DNA from: Comamonas testosteroni
GTDB taxonomy: Bacteria > Pseudomonadota > Gammaproteobacteria > Burkholderiales > Burkholderiaceae_C
Length of the DNA stretch: 64,000 nt
Direction of reading: 5' to 3'
NCBI GenBank assembly: GCA_008727115.1
Contig: CP044131.1
Coordinates: forward strand, 1,798,001 to 1,862,000
The notes below the pieces were generated by a model that did not search any database, was not told the origin of the DNA, and saw only the letters and a program-made list of their open reading frames with translations. Below are positions 28,726-37,034 of the stretch, piece by piece; the stretch's first letter is position 1; the number at the start of each line of letters is the position of its first letter. The translations under genes and the position numbers were made by a program.

Positions 28726-28772
28726 AAATAGCTGCAACCGCTTGACTGGCAAGCGCTGCAGCTATTTTTGAT
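28726..28772. terminator. argA terminator formed by dispersed palindromic repeat, copy B
   Basis: AATAGCTGCAACCGCTTGAC pairs with CAAGCGCTGCAGCTATT, and there are runs of seven A and five T on either side. It sits 13 nt beyond the argA stop, so it should terminate argA and also work in the other direction. It belongs to the same family as 3483 and 52842. Confidence 0.75.
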
Positions 28773-28785
28773 GAATCAGGCGGAA

Positions 28786-30132
28786 TTACAGCTTCTTGAC
28801 CAGCACCTGGCTCTTGCGGCTGGTGTTGTATTTGGCTTTCTTGGCTTCGGGCAGCCAGTCAGGCGATACGGGCTGGAAGCCGCGCTTGATGAACCAGTGC
28901 ATGGTGCGGGTGGTGAGCACAAACATGGTTTCACAGCCCAGGGCGCGGGCACGTTGCTCGATGCGCTTGAGCAGCTTTTCGCCGTCTCCCGTGCCCTGGC
29001 TCTTGGGCGAGACGGTGACGGCCGCCATCTCGGCGGTCTTGGCTTCGAGATAGGGGTGCAGGGCCGCGCAGCCGAAGATCACGCCATCGTGCTCGATGAC
29101 GGTGTAGCTGGAGATATCGCGCTCGATCTCGGTGCGGTCGCGCTTGACCAGGGTGCCGTCGCGCTCGAAAGGCTCGATCAGCTGGATGATGCCGCCCACA
29201 TCGTCAATCGTGGCCTCGCGCAGCTCTTCGAGCTTTTCGTCGATTACCATGGTGCCGATGCCGTCGTGCACATAGATCTCCAGCAGCAGCGCACCGTCGG
29301 TGGAAAACGGCAGGATGTGGCTGCGCTCCACGCCATGCTCGCAGGCGCGCACGCAGTGCTGCAGGTAAAAGCCCACGTCGGTGGGCACCTGGGCGGGCGG
29401 CAACTGGGCCAGCATGCGGCGCGCGGCGTCCAGTGGCAGCTCGGTGTCTATGGGGTTGCTTTCGTCGGCGGGAGCGTCTGGATCCATGCGGATGCCGGGC
29501 ACTTCGGTGAGGAACAGCAGCTTGTCGGCCTTGAGCTCGATGGCCACGCGCGTGGCCACTTCTTCCATGCTCAGGTTGAAGGCTTCGCCGGTGGGCGAGA
29601 AGCCAAACGGCGAGACCAGCACCATGGCTTCGGAATCCAGCGCGCTGCGAATACCTTCGACGTCCACCTTGCGCACCTGGCCCGAGTGCATGAAGTCCAC
29701 GCCATCCACAATGCCCACGGGGCGGGCGGTGAGGAAGTTGCCGGAGATGACGCGCACGCGCGCACCGGCCATGGGCGTGTTGGGCAGGCCCTGGCTGAAG
29801 GCGGCTTCGATTTCGTAGCGCAACTGGCCTGCAGCTTCCTGCGCACAGTCCAGCGCAATGGAGTCCGTCACGCGCATGCCGTTGTAGTAGCGCGGCTCCT
29901 GGCCCTTGAGGCGAAGCTGCTCGTTGACCTGGGGGCGAAAGCCGTGCACCAGCACGATTTGCACACCCATGGCCTGAATCATTGCGAGGTCCTGCACGAT
30001 GGAGCCGAGCTTGCCGGCTTCAATGGCTTCACCGGTCAGGCCCACCACAAAGGTCTGGTGTCGGAACTTGTGGATGTAGGGGGCCACAGACCGGAACCAG
30101 GGGACAAAGGTGAAATTGAAAACGGTGGACAT
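28786..30132 (-). CDS. argA: Amino-acid N-acetyltransferase (N-acetylglutamate synthase)
   Basis: A 448-residue enzyme for the first step of arginine synthesis (glutamate plus acetyl-CoA). The N-terminal amino-acid-kinase-like domain (residues about 20-290, VLVHGFRPQVNEQL, VSPFGFSPTGEAFNLSMEEVA) serves as the arginine-sensing part. The C-terminal GNAT domain (about 300-440, VTVSPKSQGTGDGEKLLKRI) is catalytic. Length fits classical ArgA (about 440). The gene is alone on its strand with a repeat-derived terminator. Confidence 0.95.
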   Translation of the reverse strand: MSTVFNFTFVPWFRSVAPYIHKFRHQTFVVGLTGEAIEAGKLGSIVQDLAMIQAMGVQIVLVHGFRPQVNEQLRLKGQEPRYYNGMRVTDSIALDCAQEAAGQLRYEIEAAFSQGLPNTPMAGARVRVISGNFLTARPVGIVDGVDFMHSGQVRKVDVEGIRSALDSEAMVLVSPFGFSPTGEAFNLSMEEVATRVAIELKADKLLFLTEVPGIRMDPDAPADESNPIDTELPLDAARRMLAQLPPAQVPTDVGFYLQHCVRACEHGVERSHILPFSTDGALLLEIYVHDGIGTMVIDEKLEELREATIDDVGGIIQLIEPFERDGTLVKRDRTEIERDISSYTVIEHDGVIFGCAALHPYLEAKTAEMAAVTVSPKSQGTGDGEKLLKRIEQRARALGCETMFVLTTRTMHWFIKRGFQPVSPDWLPEAKKAKYNTSRKSQVLVKKL

Positions 30133-30578
30133 GGCGTTGCGCGAAAACCTCGAAGTACTGGGAAAAAAGGCCCGCGTTCCAAAGCTCAGGAAGACGCAGG
30201 CCAGTGGCGCAAAGTGTAGCGGCTACTTGCGCTGCTCAGCCGCTTGCAGCAAGGATTAATGCACGCAGATCGCGCAGTCTGTGGTGCAGATGTTGCGATG
30301 CTTTCAAAAAAATAGCTGCAAGCGCTTGATAAACAGGTCTTTCAAATCAAAATATATTTGAAATCATTATTCGGCAGCCGCAACATGCTTCTTAATTGAT
30401 AGCAATATGGGTGATCGCCGCTCTGGCTTTCAGCGCCACCGCAGGGCGTGGATATAATTCTGGCAGTACGGGGGCAAGAACAGAGCCGGGCGAGTTGCTG
30501 CTGACAGATGGTGCCATCTCGCCTTACCCATGGTTTTTCACTTTTTTCGATGATTCACGAGGCTGTTGCCATTTCTTT
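30133..30578. other. 446-bp intergenic region between argA and the TolC operon
   Basis: Divergent spacer with no credible gene. It contains half of the palindromic repeat (AAATAGCTGCAAGCGCTTGAT at 30311-30331), then an AT-rich tract (30333-30400) likely to hold promoters. The in-frame extension from 30396 to the TolC gene is not protein-like and is left out. Confidence 0.5.
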
Positions 30579-32027
30579 ATGTATATCCGCTGCTTTCCCC
30601 TGACCTTGAGTTTGCTGATGACTGGCACGGTGCTGTCTGCGCAGGCACAGGCACAGGCAGAGCCGCAGATGCAGACAGCTGCAGCGGCCCAGCTCATGAG
30701 CTTTGAGCAAGCACGTGCCGCGCTGATGGAGCGCTCCGAGCAACTGGCTGCATCGGGCAAGGCGGTAGAAAGTGCCCGTTTGCGCCGCGAAGGCATGGAG
30801 GGACTGGGCGGGCCGTCGGTGGCGGTCACCGGCATGGGTTACCGCTATTCGGCCAATGTCGATCTGGACCTGGACCCCGCCAAGCGGGCGCTGGGCAGTG
30901 GAGTTTCCTATTTGCCGCCGCAGCTTGGCGGTGCGGTGGCACAGCTACCCAGCTTGCCTGCTAACTACGATTTGCAGCGCAAGAGCAATGTGGCGTCCGC
31001 CAGCCTGTCTGCCGTTTGGCCGGTTTACATGGGCGGCTTGGGCGATGCGGTGCGCGGCGAGCTCGATGCCATGACGGATGAGGCCGTGGCCGATGCGGCC
31101 AGCAGCGCCGATCAGCTCAACACGCTGCTGGTGCAGCGCTACTTCACGGCGCAACTGGCCGAGCGGGCCGCAGCCCTGCGCCGCCGTGCTATGGAAGGTG
31201 TGCGGGCCCATGACGATGCGGCCCAGCGCATGCTCAAGGCCGGCGTCATTGCCCAGGTGGAGCGGCTGCAGGCCAGCGCTGCGCTGGCCGATGCCCAGCA
31301 GCAGTCTCTCAAAGCCGATGACGATGCAAGACTGGCCCGCAGTGCACTGCTGCGTACCGTGCATGCGGCGGGGGGCGTGCGCCCCAGCTCGCCTCTGTTT
31401 GTCAGTAGTGAGGCCTTGCCGCCGCTGCTGCAGTTTCAGGATGCGGCCCAGGCCCATCATCCGGGCTTAAGCAAGGTGGCGGCCAAGCGCCGCCAGGCCG
31501 AGTCGCTGCACGATGCCAGCCAAGCGCTGCGCAAGCCCCAGGTGCTGGCCTTTGGCATGCGCGAGGTCAATACCTCGGGCAAGCCCAACTGGGTGGCTGG
31601 AGTGGCCGTGCGCTGGACGTTGTGGGACAGCATTGACCGCGACAAGCTCTCGGCCGCAGGTCAGCGCAAGGTGGAGCAGGCCGAGCTGACCGATGCCCAG
31701 GTGCGCTCCGACATCGCGCTGCTGGTCGAAAAGAACTGGCTGGCCGTGGAGCAGTCCCGCACCCAGTACCTGGCAGGGCAGGCGCAGGAGAATCTGGCGC
31801 GTGAATTGCTCAGGCTGCGCCAGGCAGGGTTGAAGGAAGGTGCCAGCACGGCGCTGGACCTGATCGATGCCCAGCTCAATCTGGCCAAGGTGCAGACCGA
31901 ACGCGCAGCGACCGCCAATCAGTATGTACAAGCCCTGGCCGCCTTGCTGGAGAGCACCGGGCAAAGCGATGAGTTCAGCCGTTATATGGCCCGCTCCGAT
32001 ATACAGATCACTACAGACGCTCCATGA
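30579..32027 (+). CDS. TolC-family outer-membrane efflux protein
   Basis: A 482-residue outer-membrane factor from the ATG at 30579, with signal peptide YIRCFPLTLSLLMTGTVLSAQAQA. The two internally repeated coiled-coil halves typical of TolC are visible, for example SFEQARAALMERSEQL and LRLRQAGLKEGASTALDLIDAQLNLAKVQ (positions 31817-31902). It forms the exit duct for a tripartite exporter. Its stop overlaps the hlyD start by four bases, and two ABC-2 permease genes follow, so all four form one operon. No ribosome site close to the ATG is evident. Confidence 0.9.
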   Translation: MYIRCFPLTLSLLMTGTVLSAQAQAQAEPQMQTAAAAQLMSFEQARAALMERSEQLAASGKAVESARLRREGMEGLGGPSVAVTGMGYRYSANVDLDLDPAKRALGSGVSYLPPQLGGAVAQLPSLPANYDLQRKSNVASASLSAVWPVYMGGLGDAVRGELDAMTDEAVADAASSADQLNTLLVQRYFTAQLAERAAALRRRAMEGVRAHDDAAQRMLKAGVIAQVERLQASAALADAQQQSLKADDDARLARSALLRTVHAAGGVRPSSPLFVSSEALPPLLQFQDAAQAHHPGLSKVAAKRRQAESLHDASQALRKPQVLAFGMREVNTSGKPNWVAGVAVRWTLWDSIDRDKLSAAGQRKVEQAELTDAQVRSDIALLVEKNWLAVEQSRTQYLAGQAQENLARELLRLRQAGLKEGASTALDLIDAQLNLAKVQTERAATANQYVQALAALLESTGQSDEFSRYMARSDIQITTDAP

Positions 32028-33091
32028 ATACACCCGTAACGAATTCGCCTGCACCTGGCCCTGATTCAAAACCCGATCCTCGTGCTTCGGGTCAAAAATC
32101 CAAGGCTCTTCCCATGGTTGGCCTGCTGATGGCAGCGGCTGTGCTGCTCTTTATCATCTGAGGTTTCTGGCGTGCGGCCCAGCCTGCTGCACCGTATTTT
32201 CAGGGGCAGATGGAGGCGCGTGAGTCCGATATCGCTCCCAAGGTCACGGCGCGCATCTCCAAGGTGCATGTGACCGAAGGCCAGATCATCCAACCCGGTG
32301 ATTTGCTGGTGGAAATGGACAGCCCCGAGGTGCAGGCCAAGCTGGCCCAGGCTCAAGCTGCGCGTGATGCGGCCCAGGCGGTTGCCGACAAGGCCAGCAA
32401 CGGTGCCCGACCCGAGGAAGTGCAGATGGCGCGCCTGAGCTGGCAGCGTGCCCAGGCCGCGGCCGATCTGGCCAAGACCTCGTATGACCGAGTGCAAAGC
32501 CTCTACAACCAAGGCCTGGTTTCTGCCCAGAAGCGTGACGAGGCCTATACCAACTGGCGTGCATCGGACGCCCAGGCGCGTGCCGCCAAGGCGCAGGCCG
32601 ATATGGCCGCCAGCGGTGCACGCAGCGAAGACAAGAGCGCTGCCGCAGCGCAAGCCCGTCAGGTTGATGGCGTCGTGGCCGAAGTCAAGGCCGCCGAGGC
32701 CGAGACCCAGTTGCGCAGCCCCGTGGGCGGCGAGGTGGCCAATGTACTGGCCAAGCAGGGCGAGCTGTCACCGCAGGGCGTTGCAGTGGTCACCGTGGTG
32801 GATCTGAAGGACCAGTGGGTGGTGCTCAATGTGCGTGAAGATCAGTTGCAGCGCTTTGCGATGAAGAGCCGCTTCATGGGACGCTTGCCCGCGCTGGACA
32901 ACCGCGAGGCAGAGTTTGAGGTGTACTTCCTCGGCGTGCTGCCGGACTTTGCGACATGGCGCACCACGCGTGGCAGCCAGGGTTTTGATGCCCGCACGTT
33001 TGAAGTGAAAGCCAGACCGGTGCAGCCCATTGATGGCGCACGCCCGGGCATGAGCGTGATTGTCGAGCGCTTTGGCGGAGCGGGCGCGTGA
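32024..33091 (+). pseudogene. HlyD-family membrane-fusion protein with in-frame TGA
   Basis: From the ATG at 32024 the frame encodes a Pro-rich cytoplasmic start and a transmembrane anchor (MVGLLMAAAVLLFII). It meets TGA at 32159-32161 and continues in the same frame as GFWRAAQPAAPYFQG. The remainder is a full membrane-fusion protein: a lipoyl-like half motif (PKVTARISKVHVTEGQ), a long coiled coil (residues about 100-215) and a beta-barrel domain. A TGG-to-TGA change (Trp46) is the simplest explanation. A start at 32210 would lack the anchor. No SECIS-like hairpin follows this TGA, so selenocysteine is unlikely. The adaptor is probably inactive unless this is a sequencing error. Confidence 0.7.
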
Positions 33092-34272
33092 GCGTTTTTG
33101 CCACCAGCCTGCGCCGTGAATGGGCAAGGCTCAGGGCCAGCCCCTGGGATATGGCCATGGTCAGCTGGGTGCCCTTGCTGGCGCTGGCCTTGATGTGCTG
33201 GATTTTTTCGGCAGGCCAGCCCTACCGTTTGCCGATTGCCGTCTGGAACGAAGACCATTCCGCAATTTCGCGCCAGCTGGTGCGCATGCTGGAGGCCACG
33301 CCAGGACTGGAGGTGCGTCAGACGGTGCTCAACCGCGGCGAAGCCGCCGACGCTCTGCAGCGCATGGATGTTTATGGCGTGGTGCATATCCCGCCCGATC
33401 TGGAAACCCACGTCAAGCAAGGCCGTGGCGGCGCAGTGACCTTGCTGCACAACGCACAACTGGCCACAGCTTCAAGCTTGCTGCAACGGGACTTGAAGCA
33501 GGTGGTGGGCACCTTGTCTGCCGGTGTGGAGATGCAGGCTGCCGCCAAGCGTGGATCGCCCCATCAGGTGCTGCAGGTGCAGATGGAGCCGATCAAGACG
33601 CAGTTGCTGGCGCTATTCAATGTCTCCACCAATTACGAGCAATTTCTGGCAGCAACCTTGGTGCCAGCCTTGATTCATATTCTGGCGATGACGGCAGGCG
33701 CTTGGGCCGTGGGGCGCGAGCTGCGAGACCGCACGCTGGGTCAGTGGTTGAGTCCGGCGGGAGAGTACACAGGCTTTTCTGATGTAGCAGCGGCCCTGAT
33801 GGGCAAGCTGCTGATGCCAGCCATTTTGCTGTGGGGCAGTGGCATGGCAGCGCTTTTGTATCTGGCGCAACTGCGGGGCTGGGTCGTGGCGGGCAGCATG
33901 GCCTGGATTGCGGTGGGGCTGGCCGCACTGGTGGTGTTGAGTCTGGTTGCGGGCGCGGCACTGGCGGCCATCACGCTGTCGCTGCGCACGGCGCTGTCTG
34001 GCGCGGGGCTGTTGTCTGCCCCCGCCTTTGCCTTCAGCGGCGTGGGTTTTCCGCTGCTGGCCATGACGGACAGTGCACGCGGCTGGGCCTTGTCCATGCC
34101 TTACACGCATTACGCCAGACTGCAGCTGGAGCAGTGGCAGATGGGCGCGCCCGTGGCACAAAGCCTGCCCGTGGTCTGTGGCCTGCTGCTGGCCACCCTG
34201 GTGCTGCTGGCCGTGTCCAGCATGGGCTTGCTGCGCGGCCTCAAGCGGCCTGAGAAGTGGGGAGGGCGCTGA
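33088..34272 (+). CDS. ABC-2 type permease (first)
   Basis: A 394-residue inner-membrane protein of the YhhJ/ABC-2 type. It has one N-terminal helix (VPLLALALMCWIFSAG), a periplasmic domain of about 150 residues, and five or six C-terminal helices from about residue 185. It begins with GTG overlapping the hlyD stop (GTGA), indicating translational coupling. It resembles the membrane half of drug or polymer exporters. No Walker motifs are present, and no ATPase gene is found in the operon. Confidence 0.85.
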   Translation: MSVFATSLRREWARLRASPWDMAMVSWVPLLALALMCWIFSAGQPYRLPIAVWNEDHSAISRQLVRMLEATPGLEVRQTVLNRGEAADALQRMDVYGVVHIPPDLETHVKQGRGGAVTLLHNAQLATASSLLQRDLKQVVGTLSAGVEMQAAAKRGSPHQVLQVQMEPIKTQLLALFNVSTNYEQFLAATLVPALIHILAMTAGAWAVGRELRDRTLGQWLSPAGEYTGFSDVAAALMGKLLMPAILLWGSGMAALLYLAQLRGWVVAGSMAWIAVGLAALVVLSLVAGAALAAITLSLRTALSGAGLLSAPAFAFSGVGFPLLAMTDSARGWALSMPYTHYARLQLEQWQMGAPVAQSLPVVCGLLLATLVLLAVSSMGLLRGLKRPEKWGGR

Positions 34273-34275
34273 GTC

Positions 34276-35412
34276 ATGAGCTCCTCATCCGAAGCTAGCT
34301 TTTGGCGTTTGTGGCTGACCAGTCTGGCCGGCATATTGCGTGACAAGGGGGCGGTGCTGCTGTTGTTTGGCGCGCCCGTGCTTTATGGTTTTTTTTACCC
34401 CTGGTTCTATAGCCAGGAAGTGGTGCAGCGCGTGCCTGTGGCTGTGGTGGTGCAGGACAACTCCAGCCTTGCGCGGCAGATGCTGCGCTTTGCCCAGGCC
34501 AGCCCGCGCATCGATCCGCAACTGGTCACAGCCGATGAAGGCGAGGCGCGTGCAGCGGTGCTGCGCGGGGAGGTCATGGGCTATGCGCTGCTGCCCAGAG
34601 ACCTCAAGCGAGATGTGATCCGGCGTGCGAATGTGGTTGTTCCCGTTTATGCCAATGGCGCTTATCCGCTGGTCAGTAAACAGGTGCAATACGGCTTTGC
34701 CGAAGCCTTTGGCACGGTGTCGGCTGGGGTGGAGATCAAGCGGCTGCAAGCGGGTGGGCAAAGCGCCCCACAGGCCGCCGTCAGCCGCTCTCCGGTCAAT
34801 GTACAAGCGGTGGCTCTGTTCAACCCGACCGAAGGCTATGGCAGCTTTGTGGTGGCGGCAGTGGCCGTGCTAATTCTGCAGCAGACGCTGCTCATGGGCA
34901 GCGCCATGTTGGTGGGAACCTGGCGCGAGCAAGGTCAGGACCGTGTGGGCACGAGCCAATGGCTGGCCCGCATGCTGGCCTTGTGCGTGCCTGGCTGGCT
35001 GGCGGGGCTGTTCTATTTTGGCTGGATCTTCATCTGGCAGGATTTTCCGCATGGCGGCAATTCCCTGGGGGCCTTGGCCCTGCTGGCCTGCTTTGTGCCA
35101 GCGGTGGTAGGCTGCGCCTGCCTGCTGGGCTGGTGGTTGGCAGAGCGGGAAAGGGCCTTGCAGGTCGTGCTTTTTACCTCGATTCCGCTGGCATTTCTGG
35201 GCGGCTTTACCTGGCCGGTGGAAGCCTTGCCCGAGCCGCTGCAGTGGCTGCGCTGGATCTCGCCCAGCACGGCGGGCATACAGGCTTCGCTGCGCTTTAA
35301 CCAGCTGGGTGCGCCTTTGGCGGCAGGCCTGCCACATCTGGCGTGGCTGGCCTGCATGGGGCTAAGCACCTGGTTGGCCGTGCTGTGGCTGGGCCGGCGC
35401 AGGGCTGAATAG
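34276..35412 (+). CDS. ABC-2 type permease (second)
   Basis: A 378-residue paralogue of the preceding permease with the same plan: an N-terminal helix (GAVLLLFGAPVLYGFFYPW), a periplasmic domain, and five helices ending in a short basic tail (GRRRAE). It lies 4 nt after the first permease gene. The pair would form a heterodimer with two membrane-fusion and outer-membrane partners encoded upstream. What energises it is unclear because no nucleotide-binding protein is encoded nearby. Confidence 0.85.
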   Translation: MSSSSEASFWRLWLTSLAGILRDKGAVLLLFGAPVLYGFFYPWFYSQEVVQRVPVAVVVQDNSSLARQMLRFAQASPRIDPQLVTADEGEARAAVLRGEVMGYALLPRDLKRDVIRRANVVVPVYANGAYPLVSKQVQYGFAEAFGTVSAGVEIKRLQAGGQSAPQAAVSRSPVNVQAVALFNPTEGYGSFVVAAVAVLILQQTLLMGSAMLVGTWREQGQDRVGTSQWLARMLALCVPGWLAGLFYFGWIFIWQDFPHGGNSLGALALLACFVPAVVGCACLLGWWLAERERALQVVLFTSIPLAFLGGFTWPVEALPEPLQWLRWISPSTAGIQASLRFNQLGAPLAAGLPHLAWLACMGLSTWLAVLWLGRRRAE

Positions 35413-35470
35413 GAAATCAAGGCCTAATTGGCCTTGAGCCCTTACCCATCGTGAGCTCGCAGCTATGGTT

Positions 35471-36667
35471 TTATCTAGCGTGAGATGGGCTGTTGCGCGC
35501 TTGCAGGCCCAGCAATATCAGCACGATGGCCACCAGCGGCAGCATGCCGATGTTGATGCCGTTCCATCCCGCGCTGTGCAGCAACTGGCCCGAGCCAAAA
35601 GAGGCCACGGCCACGGTACCAAACACCAGAAAGTCATTGAGCGCCTGTACCTTGGCGCGCTCCGAGGGACGATAGCACTCGGTCAGCAGCGCTGTTGCGC
35701 CGATAAAGCCGAAGTTCCAGCCTACGCCCAGCAGGATCAGCGAGCCCCAGAAGTGGAAGATGTCCAGGCCCATCAAGGCCAGGGCACCGGCAGCGCCAAT
35801 CATGATCAGTCCCAGGGCTGTGATGGGGCGCTTGCCAAAGCGGGCAATCAGCTTGCCGGTAAAAAAGCTGGGCACAAACATGGCCAGCACATGCCACTGA
35901 ATGCCCATGGCGGCCTCGCCCACGCTGTGTCCGCAGCCCACCATGGCCATGGGCGCGGCTGTCATCAAAAAGGCCATCAGTCCATAGCTGACCACACCGG
36001 CTGCGCAGGCCACGATGAATTGCGGCGTGCGTGCGATTTCGCCCAGTGGTCGTGCATCATCGGCCGCTGCGCTCTTGGCCTGGGGCGGCGGCAGGCGCAG
36101 CCCCATCAGCAGCGGCAGCGCCAGCAGTGCCAGCACGGCCTGGCTGTAGAAACTGCCCGCAAACGGTGTGGCGGGAAGGGCATCGCGTGTCCATATCACC
36201 ACCTGCGGGCCGATGATGGCGGCAATCAGCCCGCCAATCATGACGCGTGAAATCGCTTTGGCCTGCTCGTCGCTGGGCACCATGTCGGTGGCGGCAAAGC
36301 GGTAGCTCTGCACGCAGGCCGCATAAAAACCTGCCAGCGCCGTGCCGATACAGAAGGTGATGAAGTTGCCATGCGCAATGCCTTGTGCGGCGACCACGCC
36401 GGAGATCACGCCCAGTATCGCGCCCAGCACATAGGCGGCGCGGCGGCCCATGCGGTTCATGATCCATGCCGCTGGCAGCGTGGAAAGCGCCAGCCCCAGC
36501 TGGTAGATGCTCACAGGCAGGGTGGATGCGGTGGGGTTGGTGGACAGCTGCTGCCCGACCAGGCCGCCCAGCGAGATGATGATGGGCGGCGAAGCTCCGC
36601 CCAGCGACTGGGCCGCCACCAGCAGACCCATATTGCGACGTTGTTGTGTGTGGTTGTCGGGTGTCAT
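35471..36667 (-). CDS. Major facilitator superfamily transporter
   Basis: A 398-residue, 12-helix carrier from the ATG at 36667. The loop 2-3 motif is visible as NRMGRRAAYVLGAILG, and a matching second-half loop is ARFGKRPITALGLIMIG. The central loop contains a hydrophilic stretch (PPPQAKSAAADDARP). Such proteins are usually annotated as YbjJ-like or drug/sugar permeases; the substrate cannot be assigned. It is convergent with the TolC operon and monocistronic. Confidence 0.85.
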   Translation of the reverse strand: MTPDNHTQQRRNMGLLVAAQSLGGASPPIIISLGGLVGQQLSTNPTASTLPVSIYQLGLALSTLPAAWIMNRMGRRAAYVLGAILGVISGVVAAQGIAHGNFITFCIGTALAGFYAACVQSYRFAATDMVPSDEQAKAISRVMIGGLIAAIIGPQVVIWTRDALPATPFAGSFYSQAVLALLALPLLMGLRLPPPQAKSAAADDARPLGEIARTPQFIVACAAGVVSYGLMAFLMTAAPMAMVGCGHSVGEAAMGIQWHVLAMFVPSFFTGKLIARFGKRPITALGLIMIGAAGALALMGLDIFHFWGSLILLGVGWNFGFIGATALLTECYRPSERAKVQALNDFLVFGTVAVASFGSGQLLHSAGWNGINIGMLPLVAIVLILLGLQARNSPSHAR

Positions 36668-37034
36668 AAATCTCAAGATCGGTATGTCTGCCCACAGGCA
36701 GTCTTGTCACATCTTGCTGCACTCACATTGAGACTGCATTAAAAGCTGCTTGGCTTCAAGCTGACGCAGAACTAGGAAAGCGGCAGCAGAAGCATCGAAT
36801 CGACAGGGCAAGACAAGCCTAACAATGTACCCAACGTGGGTGAACGCGGGTTCAGTCGGCTGTGTTGCGCGCGGCAGCGGCAAAAGGCTGCACAGGTACC
36901 GCGAAGTACATGCGAAGTGCAGGCAAAGATCAGGCGAGTGAGATCTGAGCGGTGATGAAAAAAGGGGCAGATGCCCCTTTTTGTAATGATTTTGGCCTTA
37001 GCCCATATGGGTAAAGCGGTGTCTGCTCTCTTTT
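36668..37034. other. 367-bp intergenic region with terminator
   Basis: Between the MFS gene start and the 3' end of the zinc-ribbon operon. Apart from the terminator at 36957-36985, no gene, repeat or clear site is seen. The MFS promoter should lie at about 36680-36760. Confidence 0.5.
36957..36985. terminator. Bidirectional terminator of the zinc-ribbon operon
   Basis: AAAAAAGGGGC, loop AGAT and GCCCCTTTTT form a strong GC stem flanked by A and T runs. It lies 50 nt beyond the last stop codon of the minus-strand operon. Confidence 0.8.

Noticed and set aside
32159-32161. Selenocysteine at the hlyD TGA
   Set aside because: No GGTC-loop hairpin lies in the 40 nt after it, and a Trp codon (TGG) is the likely ancestor. 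The fdnG TGA shows what a genuine signal looks like in this genome.
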